DNA of 64,000 nt, taken from the NCBI RefSeq assembly GCF_007644105.1, contig NZ_VFAC01000003.1, forward strand, positions 62,001 to 126,000. The letters run 5' to 3'. Position numbers and translations under genes: made by a program. Positions within the stretch are counted from its first letter, which is position 1. Each line of letters begins with the position of its first letter. Shown piece by piece: positions 56,463 to 64,000 of this stretch. Under the pieces are notes generated by a model. It searched no databases. It was not told the DNA's origin and saw only the letters and a program-made list of their open reading frames with translations. The DNA comes from Elioraea rosea (lineage in GTDB: Bacteria > Pseudomonadota > Alphaproteobacteria > Acetobacterales > Acetobacteraceae).

Positions 56463-57386
56463 GTGCCTGATCGGACTGGGGATATTTCGAGCGTGATCGC
56501 GCGGCGTGTGCTGCTCGGTGGAGCTCTCGCGGGGGCGGGGCTCGTTGCGGCCGGCAAGGCCCGCGCGACCGATTGGCGCGTGCTCCCTGACCGGATCGCC
56601 TCGGCCGACCCTGCGCGCGCGCTGCCCTACAACGTGTTCCTGCCGGCCGGCTACGACCGCGCGAAGGGCCCCTATCCGCTTCTCGTGCTTCTGCACGGCG
56701 CCAACACCGACGAACAGTTCTGGGCGGGGCAGATCCGCCTCTGGCGTGCGGCCGAGCATGGCTACCTCGCCGGGCGCCTGCCGCGGTTCATCGCCGTGAT
56801 GCCGGGAAGCCGCGATTCCTGGTGGGTCGATCGTCCCGGCATCCCGGCGGAAAGTGCGGTTGTCGGTGACCTGATGGCCGATGTCGCCTCCAAGTACCCG
56901 GTGATGACCACGCGGGAGGGGCGGGCGATCGCTGGCTATTCCGCCGGTGCGTTCGGCGCGCTGCGGATCGCCATGCGCCACCCCGGCCTGTTCGGGGCTG
57001 CGGCGCTTTGGGCGCCTGCCATCTACCACGACGTGCCGCCGCCCATCTCTGCCGCGCGCCGCGCCCGGGCCTTCGCCGGGCCCGACGGCAGCTTCAGCCT
57101 GCAGGCCTGGAAGGCCGAGTGCTGGCCCTCCCTCCTGCCCGCCTATGCGGCGCAGCCGCTTCGCGTGCCGTTGTTCGTCGCCGCCGGCGACCATGACCGC
57201 CTCGAGACGGCCTTCGAGGCGGCGCTTCTGTCCAAGACGATGGCAGAGCACCAGCCGGACGAGATCGAGTTCCGCGTCGTCGATGGCGGGCACACGATGC
57301 GCGTCTGGGAGGCGACCGTCGACGAGGCGCTCGCCTTCCTGTTCGCCCACCTCGCCCGCCAGCAGCTCGCCCAGCGCCACGACTGA
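56463..57386 (+). CDS. Esterase-family alpha/beta hydrolase (exported)
   Basis: Up to 307 residues of an esterase of the D/feruloyl-esterase type. The N-terminus contains a signal-like VLLGGALAGAGLVAAGKARA, cut near ARAT. YNVFLPAGYDRAKGPYPLLVLLHG is the oxyanion region, and GYSAGAFGALRIAM near residue 160 holds the nucleophile Ser. The acid is in AAGDHDRLE and the histidine in DGGHTMRVWE near residue 280. GTG at 56463 is used; a GTG at 56493 is also plausible. It follows glmS by 15 bases. The last 110 bases recur at 61817. Confidence 0.85.
   Translation: MPDRTGDISSVIARRVLLGGALAGAGLVAAGKARATDWRVLPDRIASADPARALPYNVFLPAGYDRAKGPYPLLVLLHGANTDEQFWAGQIRLWRAAEHGYLAGRLPRFIAVMPGSRDSWWVDRPGIPAESAVVGDLMADVASKYPVMTTREGRAIAGYSAGAFGALRIAMRHPGLFGAAALWAPAIYHDVPPPISAARRARAFAGPDGSFSLQAWKAECWPSLLPAYAAQPLRVPLFVAAGDHDRLETAFEAALLSKTMAEHQPDEIEFRVVDGGHTMRVWEATVDEALAFLFAHLARQQLAQRHD
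57277..57386 (+). repeat. Copy 1 of 110-bp esterase-tail duplication
   Basis: The 3' end of the esterase gene is repeated, without any insertion or deletion, at 61817-61926. Identity is complete over the first 40 bases, with scattered changes after, and more divergence in the final 30 before the shared CACGACTGA. The two copies flank the 57387-61816 segment. Confidence 0.85.
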
Positions 57387-57790
57387 GGCTCGGCCGCGGA
57401 CGAAGGATCGCCTTTCGCCCGGGAGCATGGGTGGCCGGCCTCCGGGACCAATTCGAACGTCAAACCGAAACGTGCGCGCCGTCCCGGCTGACTGGCCGAC
57501 GCTGGTCTTCGGTCAGGCTCGGCGTGCCGATCGACAACGCAACCCGGAACATTCTCCTTTCGAATCACGCTCCGTCGTATAGTTTTGGCGCCGAGTCGGG
57601 GTCGTGTTCCCCGAGGCCCGAATTCGAGGTGGCTCGGGCGCCGACTGATCTGGCTGTCGCTCGCCCACTGGGCGCTGGAGCACGTTCCGATCGATTGGGT
57701 TCAATCGATCGGGCGCCTGTCAGCGTCAGTCCCTCGTCACGTCAAGTGCCTGAAGTACCGCAATCGTCAAACGGGAGAAAGGAAACCCCA
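57387..57790 (+). other. Gene-free leader of the IPT/TIG gene pair
   Basis: These 404 bases have no supportable gene. An in-frame extension of the IPT/TIG gene to 57431 is open but its 120 residues look like random translated GC-rich DNA and have no domain. The stretch holds a perfect inverted repeat at 57687-57712. Ribosome-site-like GGGAGAAAGGAA lies just before the ATG at 57791. No convincing -35/-10 pair was seen. Confidence 0.6.
57687..57712. promoter_or_regulatory. Perfect 11-bp inverted repeat before the IPT/TIG gene
   Basis: CCGATCGATTG (57687-57697), a GGTT loop and CAATCGATCGG (57702-57712) form a perfect palindrome with two CGATCG cores. Five further bases outside (GGCGC 57671-57675, GCGCC 57713-57717) can extend it with a bulge. 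It lies 78 bases before the ATG at 57791. It could be an operator, an RNA hairpin without a T-run, or a recombination site. Confidence 0.5.
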
Positions 57791-58354
57791 ATGGAAATAA
57801 CGGCCATCAATCCAACTGAGTCAACGCCGGGCAAGCTTGTGACGCTGACAATGGAGGGCATGCCTGACTATGCAGATGACAGTAATACAAAAGTATATCT
57901 TGGGGGGCATCTTTTGATGGTCGACGGCGTCGATCCGCAGGCAGGAACGATCATCGTCGGGATCGGCCAGGACGCGAAAAGTGGTACATTCACCGTAACC
58001 ATCAGGGGCGGGCGAAAGAAAGACGGCGATCACACCGTGCCCACGGGATACATCACCGCCGAAGGAAGCCAGGAATTTACAGTCAATCAGAAGCAAAACG
58101 CAGTAGTCATTTCCTTTAGGACTCTTACGCCCAGCCGCGCATCTTCGGGTGATTTGGTGACCATCAATGGCGACAATCTTGATGCTGGGAACACATTGCG
58201 AGTTGGAACCAGATCAGCCAATATCACGACGAAGAGCGAGAAAAAGATCCAGTTCAGGGTGCCCAACGGGTTGCCGGCGGGGACCCACAGGATCAGCTTG
58301 GTCGACGGGAACGGCGACGCTCACTATTGCCTCCGTCCCTTCGAGGTCGTGTGA
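57791..58354 (+). CDS. Two-domain IPT/TIG protein
   Basis: About 187 residues from MEITAINPTESTPGKLVTLT. There are two immunoglobulin-like IPT/TIG domains: residues 1-100 (TSPGKL-like PTESTPGKLVTLTMEGMP, ending in GTFTVTIRGG) and 105-187 (FRTLTPSRASSGDLVTINGD, with NITTKSEKKIQFRVPNG and the end GTHRISLVDGNG). The pattern P-x-x-x-x-x-G-x-x-V-T-I-x-G is repeated in both. There is no signal peptide. Ribosome site AAAGGAA precedes the ATG. It lies 239 bases before the large unknown protein and may form a unit with it. IPT/TIG domains are often adhesion or carbohydrate-binding modules, but the role is unknown. Confidence 0.7.
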   Translation: MEITAINPTESTPGKLVTLTMEGMPDYADDSNTKVYLGGHLLMVDGVDPQAGTIIVGIGQDAKSGTFTVTIRGGRKKDGDHTVPTGYITAEGSQEFTVNQKQNAVVISFRTLTPSRASSGDLVTINGDNLDAGNTLRVGTRSANITTKSEKKIQFRVPNGLPAGTHRISLVDGNGDAHYCLRPFEVV

Positions 58355-58403
58355 AAGGCTTGAACCGTCCCGGGAGGAGGAGCCCTTGCCGGCGCATGGG
58401 TCG

Positions 58404-58432
58404 ATCCCGGGTGCGTCCATCCCGGGTGCGTC
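58404..58432 (+). repeat. Two tandem copies of a 15-base unit
   Basis: ATCCCGGGTGCGTC occurs at 58404-58417 and again at 58419-58432, a period of 15 bases. It lies in the 239-base gap between the IPT/TIG gene and the large protein gene. The rest of this gap shows no gene I can support. Confidence 0.5.
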
Positions 58433-58593
58433 GACCGCGGGCGCTCGCGAGGGTGTAGGCGCTCCGCCGAGGTTGCCATGGCTTTGGCGCCGATGCGCGC
58501 GACAGCCGCGTCTGCGGATGTCGACGGCGCTGCTTGCCACCCTGAATGCAACGCGTGTCCGGTGAAACCCCGGCCAGAATCACGAGGCACTCC

Positions 58594-61500
58594 GTGAAGC
58601 CCGAACCTCTGCAGCTTGGCCAGGTCCTGTATCCGATCCACGACACCACTCTGATTTGCGCGCCGAAGGGCCAAGACCGCGCGGTGCTCCAGAGAGTGAC
58701 CTTCACCGGGTCCGGGGAGCATGTCGTCGCCAAGGCCAGCGAGTCCGTCGATCTTGCCCCGATCGTCGGAATTCAAGCCGTCCGTGCGGTCTCCAACCTC
58801 GCAACCGGCAAGCAGGAGGTGGTGATCGTCAGGCAGGATGATCTGGACGTCATCGCCCATGACGATGCTGCCGGGCTGACGACGACCAACTTGCGGTTGG
58901 TGCCCCCCGACTTCGTCAGGATTTTCAGCATAGGTGCGAGCTCCGGCCCCGGGGCGGTCCCGGAGCGACCGGGAGACACCGTGGGGCGGGCAACGCCATG
59001 GTACATGAGCGGCGACGCCGTGCTGACCATCGGCTACGACCCGCTCGCCAAGGACAAGCGCTCATTGGCCCTTCTGGTCGCCGCAGGCGCTGGCTTCGGC
59101 GTGCAGTTCTGGGACTTGGACGCTGGCGCGAAGATCAGCCTCGTCAAGCTTCCCGACCAGGTGTGCGGCTCGCCGGTGGCAGCGGAGGTGATTCGCAGCG
59201 GCGATGCGTCGATCCTCCTGGTGGCGACGGTGGAGGAGGTCGACGAGAACCTGAAAAACCCGTTCCGCGCGCATTCCCTGAAAGTCCACGCGGTCGCCTG
59301 GACTGACCTGTCGCCCGATGCTCAGGCAAAGATCAACGAGAAACTGGAGCCGAAGCAGGTCACGACGCTGACATTGGGGGGGGTGCCGGGCCCGGTTGAC
59401 CCTCATGGGACGGTTTTCAAGGGTCGATGGCACCATGAAAGCCCAGACCATAGGATCATACGGCCGCCTGCACGAGCGCAGGTATCGGCCACCGTGGCGC
59501 GGCTGCGAAAAGGCGTCGCGGACCAGCAACTCGTCCTGGCCTGGGCGAATGGCGTAAATCCGTATGTCGTTGTTCATGGTGGCAAGCAGCCTGCCACGTG
59601 GTCGTGCCAGGTCGCGGTGGTTGGTTGCGGGGCCGACGGCAGGATCGCCGTGCTGGCCGGGGCCAATCCAGATGTCGGGTTCGGATTCGCGATCCCCGGA
59701 GCGCCGATCTTCAGGGTGGTGGCGGCCGACCTCAAGCAGGCCGGGGTCGAACAGCTCGTGGTCGGTTATCCGGCGTTCTTCGGCAAGATGGAGAGCACGG
59801 TTGCGCTGATGTCGTTCAGCTTGGACGAATCGAAGGGCTCGCCCTTCGCTCTCACCTGCGTGAGCCGGACCGTGGTCGCCGCGACCGCACCGGAAGCACC
59901 CCATGGAAGCGGCAGATGGGGCGAGTGCTACCTCTATCTCGCCGCTGGCGTGTTCGGCGATTACAAGGCGGTCCAGATCATCAGCGCGGCACGCGATTCC
60001 CGCGAATCGGCGTCGCATTCAATCCCGATCGTGTCGGGGTTCGTGCCAGTCAACCCTGTCACGGGCTGCTTCCCGGAATGCGAGCTGCCCCCGCCCAAGG
60101 ACAACAGGTCCTACAACATCGTGCTCCCGGGCGGGGTCCCGGTCCTCGCCCAAGGCTGCCAAACTCTGGCGACAATCGATTGGGACGTCACCTCGGATCC
60201 GGGCTATTCGAACCGGAGCCGCAGCCTGCGCTTTTTCGCGTTTCCGACCGATCTGACCGGGAAGAGCGTGGTCCTCGGGGCGCCCACCCTCACCCAGGTG
60301 GAGAGCACCAGACAGATCCTGGCGATCATCCAGGCCCCGCCGTTCGACGCCGCGATCAGCGACGACCTGCCGACCGTCAGCTTCAACACGGCCTCGGATC
60401 AGACCACCGGCTACAGCGTATCCACCTCCAAGATGTGGACGGTGTCGGATGACACGCATTTCAGCGCCTCATTGGGCGGTTTCAGCCTGTCACAGGCGAT
60501 CCATGACTCTCACAGCAATGGTCTTGATGACCTGAAGGACACGACCGTTACACAAAGCGTTCATTTTCAATTGCATAGCAGCAAGCATGACTGGATGATG
60601 GTCCATGAGATAGGATTTGATGTTTGGCGATATCCGGTGCTGCGATCATCCGAGAAAGACGCGGTCAGCGTTGACGTGCTTGTGGTCTTTCCAAGGGACA
60701 GTTCGCCGAGGCTGAGTTTGGTTCCCTGCTTCCTGCCGGAATATGGCTATCGGCCCAACTCCGAAGTCGGTATGCTGCTGTCTTACTGCGAGTTCTTGCC
60801 AAACAACAAGAAAAAAATGGGATTTGATGCGAAGAACCAGCTGTTCAAGGAAAGTGGTGGAATCTCGGTCGTACACGAGAAAGGCGGGACAATAGAAACT
60901 TTTGATGCCAGCAAAATGAACAATGATACAATCGGAAAGAACTTCTCTCTTTTCAATTCAGTCTCCAACAGTGCGAGCATTGCCATCCAGACTGAGCTGT
61001 TCGACTTCCTTCCTGCATCGTTCGGGCTGAACCTCACCCATACGGAAACCTATCTGGACCATCGAGTCGAAACGACCCATATAACCAGGAATGAGCACTT
61101 CAGCCTATCAATTACTTCTGGGTCGGTGATAGATGATATCTATAGTTTCAAGATTGTTCCTTACATTTATAATCATGCCACGTTGGGATGTTTGATGGTG
61201 GCGTGGGATGTTATCCTGACTGGCGATAACTGGCGGTTGGACAGTCGGATTGATGAGAAAAGGCGAATGTTTGGTGATCCCGACATTCGGCTGATACGAG
61301 TTTCACCAGACTCCCAAGACGCTCGCGCTCAATCACGTTCGAGATCGATTTCGTTCAGCCAGAACAATCAGGGAAGCACTGATATTATCATCGAATTGTT
61401 CAACAATAGTATCAGTGCAGCAACAGATGTCGTCTGCGAAGTATTCTTGGGTGAGCCTCTCATCCAAAAAGATCGTCTCTCTCCGCCGGCGACGCTCCTC

Positions 61501-61668
61501 GGCAAGCTGGAGCTTGGAGAGATCGGCGCCATGCAACGAATCGAGACCCGTCTGGACGCGCAACGTCTTGATCCTGGCAGCATCGTCACGGTGCGTGTGT
61601 GGAGTGACGACCTCCCTGTCGCCACGTTTGGTCACATCTATTGGAACATGTATGGGTTTCCAAGCTGA
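58594..61668 (+). CDS. Large unknown protein, beta-propeller-like N-terminus
   Basis: About 1,024 residues from a GTG at 58594 (GAGG seven bases upstream); an ATG at 58546 would add 16 residues but has no ribosome site. I do not recognise the whole protein. The first 480 residues have repeated propeller-like strands such as DAVLTIGYDPLAKDKRSLAL and VAADLKQAGVEQLVVGYPA, resembling FG-GAP or VCBS repeats. The next 400 are novel and Ser/Thr-rich, beta-strand-like (THFSASLGGFSLSQAI, VTQSVHFQLHSSKHDW). The last 90 (IIIELFNNSISAATDVVCEV) look like a CARDB/Ig-type domain. There is no signal peptide. GC is about 70% near 59041 but near 35-42% around 61081-61200, unlike the neighbours. Its function is unknown. 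Confidence 0.65.
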   Translation: MKPEPLQLGQVLYPIHDTTLICAPKGQDRAVLQRVTFTGSGEHVVAKASESVDLAPIVGIQAVRAVSNLATGKQEVVIVRQDDLDVIAHDDAAGLTTTNLRLVPPDFVRIFSIGASSGPGAVPERPGDTVGRATPWYMSGDAVLTIGYDPLAKDKRSLALLVAAGAGFGVQFWDLDAGAKISLVKLPDQVCGSPVAAEVIRSGDASILLVATVEEVDENLKNPFRAHSLKVHAVAWTDLSPDAQAKINEKLEPKQVTTLTLGGVPGPVDPHGTVFKGRWHHESPDHRIIRPPARAQVSATVARLRKGVADQQLVLAWANGVNPYVVVHGGKQPATWSCQVAVVGCGADGRIAVLAGANPDVGFGFAIPGAPIFRVVAADLKQAGVEQLVVGYPAFFGKMESTVALMSFSLDESKGSPFALTCVSRTVVAATAPEAPHGSGRWGECYLYLAAGVFGDYKAVQIISAARDSRESASHSIPIVSGFVPVNPVTGCFPECELPPPKDNRSYNIVLPGGVPVLAQGCQTLATIDWDVTSDPGYSNRSRSLRFFAFPTDLTGKSVVLGAPTLTQVESTRQILAIIQAPPFDAAISDDLPTVSFNTASDQTTGYSVSTSKMWTVSDDTHFSASLGGFSLSQAIHDSHSNGLDDLKDTTVTQSVHFQLHSSKHDWMMVHEIGFDVWRYPVLRSSEKDAVSVDVLVVFPRDSSPRLSLVPCFLPEYGYRPNSEVGMLLSYCEFLPNNKKKMGFDAKNQLFKESGGISVVHEKGGTIETFDASKMNNDTIGKNFSLFNSVSNSASIAIQTELFDFLPASFGLNLTHTETYLDHRVETTHITRNEHFSLSITSGSVIDDIYSFKIVPYIYNHATLGCLMVAWDVILTGDNWRLDSRIDEKRRMFGDPDIRLIRVSPDSQDARAQSRSRSISFSQNNQGSTDIIIELFNNSISAATDVVCEVFLGEPLIQKDRLSPPATLLGKLELGEIGAMQRIETRLDAQRLDPGSIVTVRVWSDDLPVATFGHIYWNMYGFPS

Positions 61669-61816
61669 TCGATCAGAGCCTGTCTGAGCCTCCTGCTGCC
61701 GCGGCCGCCCTCAACGGCCTCAGGAGCATCCAGCCGGCAGGTTATTCGAGGTGTCCAGTCGGCCGCGCTCGCCGGGGTCAGGACCGTGCAGGCCTGTTGC
61801 GACTGGGTGAAGGCCC

Positions 61817-61926
61817 TCGTCGATGGCGGGCACACGATGCGCGTCTGGGAGGCGACGGTCGACGAGGCGCTCGCGTTCCTGTTCGCCCACCTCAACCGCC
61901 TCTCTCTGGCCCGCGCGCACGACTGA
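61817..61926 (+). pseudogene. Relic of an esterase 3' end (copy 2 of the 110-bp repeat)
   Basis: Translation reads VDGGHTMRVWEATVDEALAF LFAHLNRLSLARAHD then stop, the same ending as the esterase at 56463, gapless over 110 bases. Upstream of 61817 the similarity to the esterase ends at once, so only the tail survives. It is probably the leftover of a second esterase paralogue cut by the insertion of the preceding genes. The rest of the 358-base gap 61669-62026 holds nothing else. Confidence 0.7.
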
Positions 61927-62026
61927 GAGGCTGGGTCCGCGCTAGGCGGCGTCCGCCCGGAACCTGCAACGCACAACTGCGCGTTCGGCGTGCGCATGCC
62001 CTCAACATTTCTGAGGGCCATGGGAC

Positions 62027-62629
62027 CTAGCGCGCAAACCGCATGAAGTAGCCAAACGGAAAGACGTTGGCGATGGTCAGCGTCATGCCCAGCGCCAGAA
62101 GGAGCATGGCCCATGCAATCCGCCTTCGACCCATTGCCAGGGCCGCGAGGCTCGCGATCAACATGCACCCCGGAACGGCTACTATCACTGCGATAGAATC
62201 GAGATGCTGCATAATCGGCGGCGCTGCCCAATGCCAGAACCCCACTGGGTCCCCAGCGACGGCCATCAGCCCGAAAAGCACTTGGGTCCCCAAGAAGAGC
62301 GATCCCAAAACTACCGCGACTGTAAGGGGTGTTGTGGACGCTCCGATTGGGTCGGAACGCTTTCCATGTATTCCACAGACAACTAACGCGATGGTTGCCA
62401 ATAGACCGTAGATGATCATTCCTCCGAGGGGGCTGGTCGAAGCGCTTGGCTTGCCTCCTGTTGGCACAAACAGCCAGGCGACGAGGGCCAAGACCGGGTA
62501 CCCAGCCAAGCCGCCAGCGGCAAAAAGCGCGATGCCGAGCCGCCGCCTATAGCGACGCTCAAGGCGCTCTGCGCGTTTGACCTCATCGCGAAACGCTGGA
62601 GACACGGGAACAGTCGGTCGCGAATGCAT
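62027..62629 (-). CDS. Hypothetical membrane protein
   Basis: About 200 residues from MHSRPTVPVSPAFRDEVKRA. A charged, Arg-rich stretch (RLERRYRRRLG) precedes five hydrophobic spans: IALFAAGGLAGYPVLALVAW, MIIYGLLATIALVVCGI, LTVAVVLGSLFLGTQVLFGL, the IAVIVAVPGCMLIASLAAL region, and AWAMLLLALGMTLTIANVF. The in-frame ATG at 62689 has no ribosome site; the one at 62629 has AGGTG about ten bases away. Family not recognised. It is convergent with the relic and divergent from the dehydrogenase at 62940. Confidence 0.65.
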   Translation of the reverse strand: MHSRPTVPVSPAFRDEVKRAERLERRYRRRLGIALFAAGGLAGYPVLALVAWLFVPTGGKPSASTSPLGGMIIYGLLATIALVVCGIHGKRSDPIGASTTPLTVAVVLGSLFLGTQVLFGLMAVAGDPVGFWHWAAPPIMQHLDSIAVIVAVPGCMLIASLAALAMGRRRIAWAMLLLALGMTLTIANVFPFGYFMRFAR

Positions 62630-62939
62630 CGCTTTGCTGGCACCTGATATGGCAGACAGCACTCTGCAGCCGGACGGCGCCCCGATCATTGCGCTTGGTC
62701 AACACCAGCAATTTCCAATCGGACCAGATGCTCCGACGGCACTTTGGCTCCGCCTGGTGCCCCCGGCCACGGCAGCACAGCGCCCGCTGGCCTTGCCTGC
62801 CTCGAATGGATCGGCGAGAGCCCGCGGTCTCGGGGAGTTGACCTGGCGCCCGGCCGACGCCCGCAGCCCCAGCGGTTCGACCACCCGCGATCACGGGTGT
62901 ATGGTCCCCCCCAGCACCGAGAAACGGGAGGACCACCCC
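62630..62939 (+). other. Divergent intergenic region
   Basis: These 310 bases separate two divergent genes. I find no ORF with homology. A ribosome site GGGAGGA ends about seven bases before the dehydrogenase ATG at 62940. No confident promoter hexamers or repeats were seen. Confidence 0.55.
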
Positions 62940-64000
62940 ATGCTGAACCCGGCCGCGCCCCTGCCGCTGAAGGACCCCTCGCTGTTCCGCCAGGCCTGCC
63001 TCGTCGGCGGCAAGTGGATCGGTGCCGACAACGGCAAGACCGTCCCCGTGCGCAACCCCGCCACCGGCGAGGTGATCGGCGAGGTGCCCGCCTTCGGCCG
63101 CGCCGAGACCCGCCGAGCGATCGAGGCGGCCGCAGCTGCCTATCCCGCCTGGCGCGCGATGCTGGCCAAGGAGCGGAGCGCGATCCTGCGCAAGCTCTAC
63201 GACCTGATGCTCGCCAACGCAGACGACCTTGCGCTCATCATGACGACCGAGCAGGGCAAGCCGCTCGCCGAGGCCAAGGGCGAGGTCGTCTACGCCGCCT
63301 CGTTCATCGAATGGTTCGCCGAGGAGGGCAAGCGCGCCTACGGCGACATGATCCCGCACAACGCCAAGGGCCGGCGCATCCTCGTGATGAAGGAGCCCGT
63401 CGGCGTGTTCGCGGCGATCACGCCCTGGAACTTCCCCGCGGCGATGATCACGCGGAAGATGGGCCCGGGCCTCGCGGTGGGCTGCACCGGCATCGTCCGC
63501 CCCGCCTCTCAGACGCCGTTCACGGCGCTCGCCATCGGCGTGCTGGCCGAGCGTGCCGGGCTTCCGGCGGGTGTGATGAACATCATCACCGGGCCTTCCG
63601 CCGAGACGGGTGCTGAGCTCACCGAGAACCCGACCGTGCGGAAGCTCTCCTTCACGGGCTCGACGGAGGTCGGCAAGATCCTGCTCGAGCAGTGCGCGAA
63701 GACCGTGAAGAAGGTCTCCATGGAGCTCGGCGGCAACGCGCCCTTCATCGTGTTCGACGACGCCGACCTCGATGCCGCAGTCGCCGGCGCCATGGCCTCG
63801 AAGTTCCGCAACACCGGCCAGACCTGCGTCTGCGCGAACCGCATCCTGGTGCAGGACGGCATCTTCGACGCCTTCTCGAAGAAGCTCGCGGAGGCCGCCT
63901 CTGCGATGAAGGTCGGCCCCGGGACGGAACCCGGCGTGGGCCAGGGCCCGCTGATCAACGCCGATGCGGTCGCGAAGGTCGAGGAGCATATCGGCGACGC
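62940..64000 (+). CDS. Succinate/glutarate-semialdehyde dehydrogenase family (3' truncated)
   Basis: NAD(P)+-dependent aldehyde dehydrogenase, 353 residues visible, cut by the right edge; full members are near 480-490. Start ATG at 62940. PWNFPAAMITRKMGPGLAVGCT contains the catalytic Asn. SFTGSTEVGK is the coenzyme Gly loop. Glu262 lies in MELGGNAPFIVFDDADLD and nucleophile Cys296 in NTGQTCVCANR, with a second Cys at 298, a redox-switch arrangement seen in some SSADHs. The usual VKPAEQTP coenzyme segment reads VRPASQTP, with Arg for Lys, which may change the NADP+/NAD+ preference. Closest group: GabD-type. Assignment to succinate semialdehyde versus another semialdehyde is open. Confidence 0.88.
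   Translation, partial: MLNPAAPLPLKDPSLFRQACLVGGKWIGADNGKTVPVRNPATGEVIGEVPAFGRAETRRAIEAAAAAYPAWRAMLAKERSAILRKLYDLMLANADDLALIMTTEQGKPLAEAKGEVVYAASFIEWFAEEGKRAYGDMIPHNAKGRRILVMKEPVGVFAAITPWNFPAAMITRKMGPGLAVGCTGIVRPASQTPFTALAIGVLAERAGLPAGVMNIITGPSAETGAELTENPTVRKLSFTGSTEVGKILLEQCAKTVKKVSMELGGNAPFIVFDDADLDAAVAGAMASKFRNTGQTCVCANRILVQDGIFDAFSKKLAEAASAMKVGPGTEPGVGQGPLINADAVAKVEEHIGD

Noticed and set aside
57431-57790. 120-residue N-terminal extension of the IPT/TIG protein
   Set aside because: The frame is open but there is no homology or ribosome site, and the palindrome lies inside it; the ATG at 57791 starts the domain.
61641-62030. 129-codon frame over the esterase relic
   Set aside because: It reads the relic in the wrong frame; only the 61817-61926 reading matches the esterase.
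62583-63989. Long minus-strand frame opposite the aldehyde dehydrogenase
   Set aside because: The plus-strand dehydrogenase has all catalytic motifs; the minus reading is Arg/Gly/Asp-rich noise.

Overview
The window is a contiguous, very GC-rich, gene-dense bacterial chromosome segment. The gene content suggests an alphaproteobacterium of the Rhodospirillales/Acetobacteraceae type (Roseomonas- or Elioraea-like). Pointers are several Bug/TctC-type receptors, TRAP and TctABC carriers, PEP-CTERM-type surface proteins, and strong Shine-Dalgarno sites with frequent GTG/TTG starts. The taxon is an inference; there is no rRNA or marker gene to settle it.

Layout. 1-5019: urease operon ureDABCEFG, with ureD cut by the left edge. 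5120-13760: a sugar- or polyol-type catabolic cluster. It holds an atypical full-length transketolase, a divergent LysR regulator with a perfect palindromic operator, then an SDR dehydrogenase, a transketolase split into two subunits, and a TRAP transporter (dctPQM). A second operator-like site lies before the SDR. 13761-15931: decayed DNA with a frameshifted dienelactone-hydrolase-like gene and a remnant of a TPR/cyclase-type protein, next to tRNA-Ser(CGA). 16091-19618: an aspzincin-like metalloprotease, an orphan TctC, a VWA PEP-CTERM protein and a chorismate-lyase-like protein. 19705-22615: housekeeping rplU-rpmA-terminator-obgE-proB. 22745-26332: wecB-wecC-glycosyltransferase, a small polysaccharide cluster whose glycosyltransferase resembles exosortase-associated enzymes.

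26345-39429: TspO, then an accessory nitrogen-scavenging region. It has a dihydropyrimidinase/hydantoinase, an Asp/Glu-racemase-superfamily protein, a class V aminotransferase, the dgcN-dgcA pair of D-glutamate catabolism, an AtuA-like pair, an M20 hydrolase and a TctABC transporter. 39527-48469: ethanolamine ammonia-lyase eutBC, then assimilatory sulfur genes: siroheme dehydrogenase, sulfite reductase cysI, SUMT cobA, a 1-Cys peroxiredoxin, a cysteine-free Rrf2 regulator and cysK. Siroheme synthesis is split around the sulfite reductase that needs it. 48489-56447: tRNA-Val(CAC), a PEP-CTERM-like protein, a DUF3108 protein, a membrane protein, moaE, gph, glmU and glmS.

56463-61926 is the most unusual part. 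An esterase gene is followed by a gene-poor leader with a perfect 11-bp inverted repeat, a two-domain IPT/TIG protein, and a protein of about 1,025 residues that I cannot name. Its second half falls to about 35-42% GC in places. After it, a 110-bp relic of the esterase 3' end recurs without gaps. The unit therefore looks like DNA inserted between two esterase paralogues, one of which has decayed. 62027-64000: a membrane protein and an aldehyde dehydrogenase cut by the right edge.
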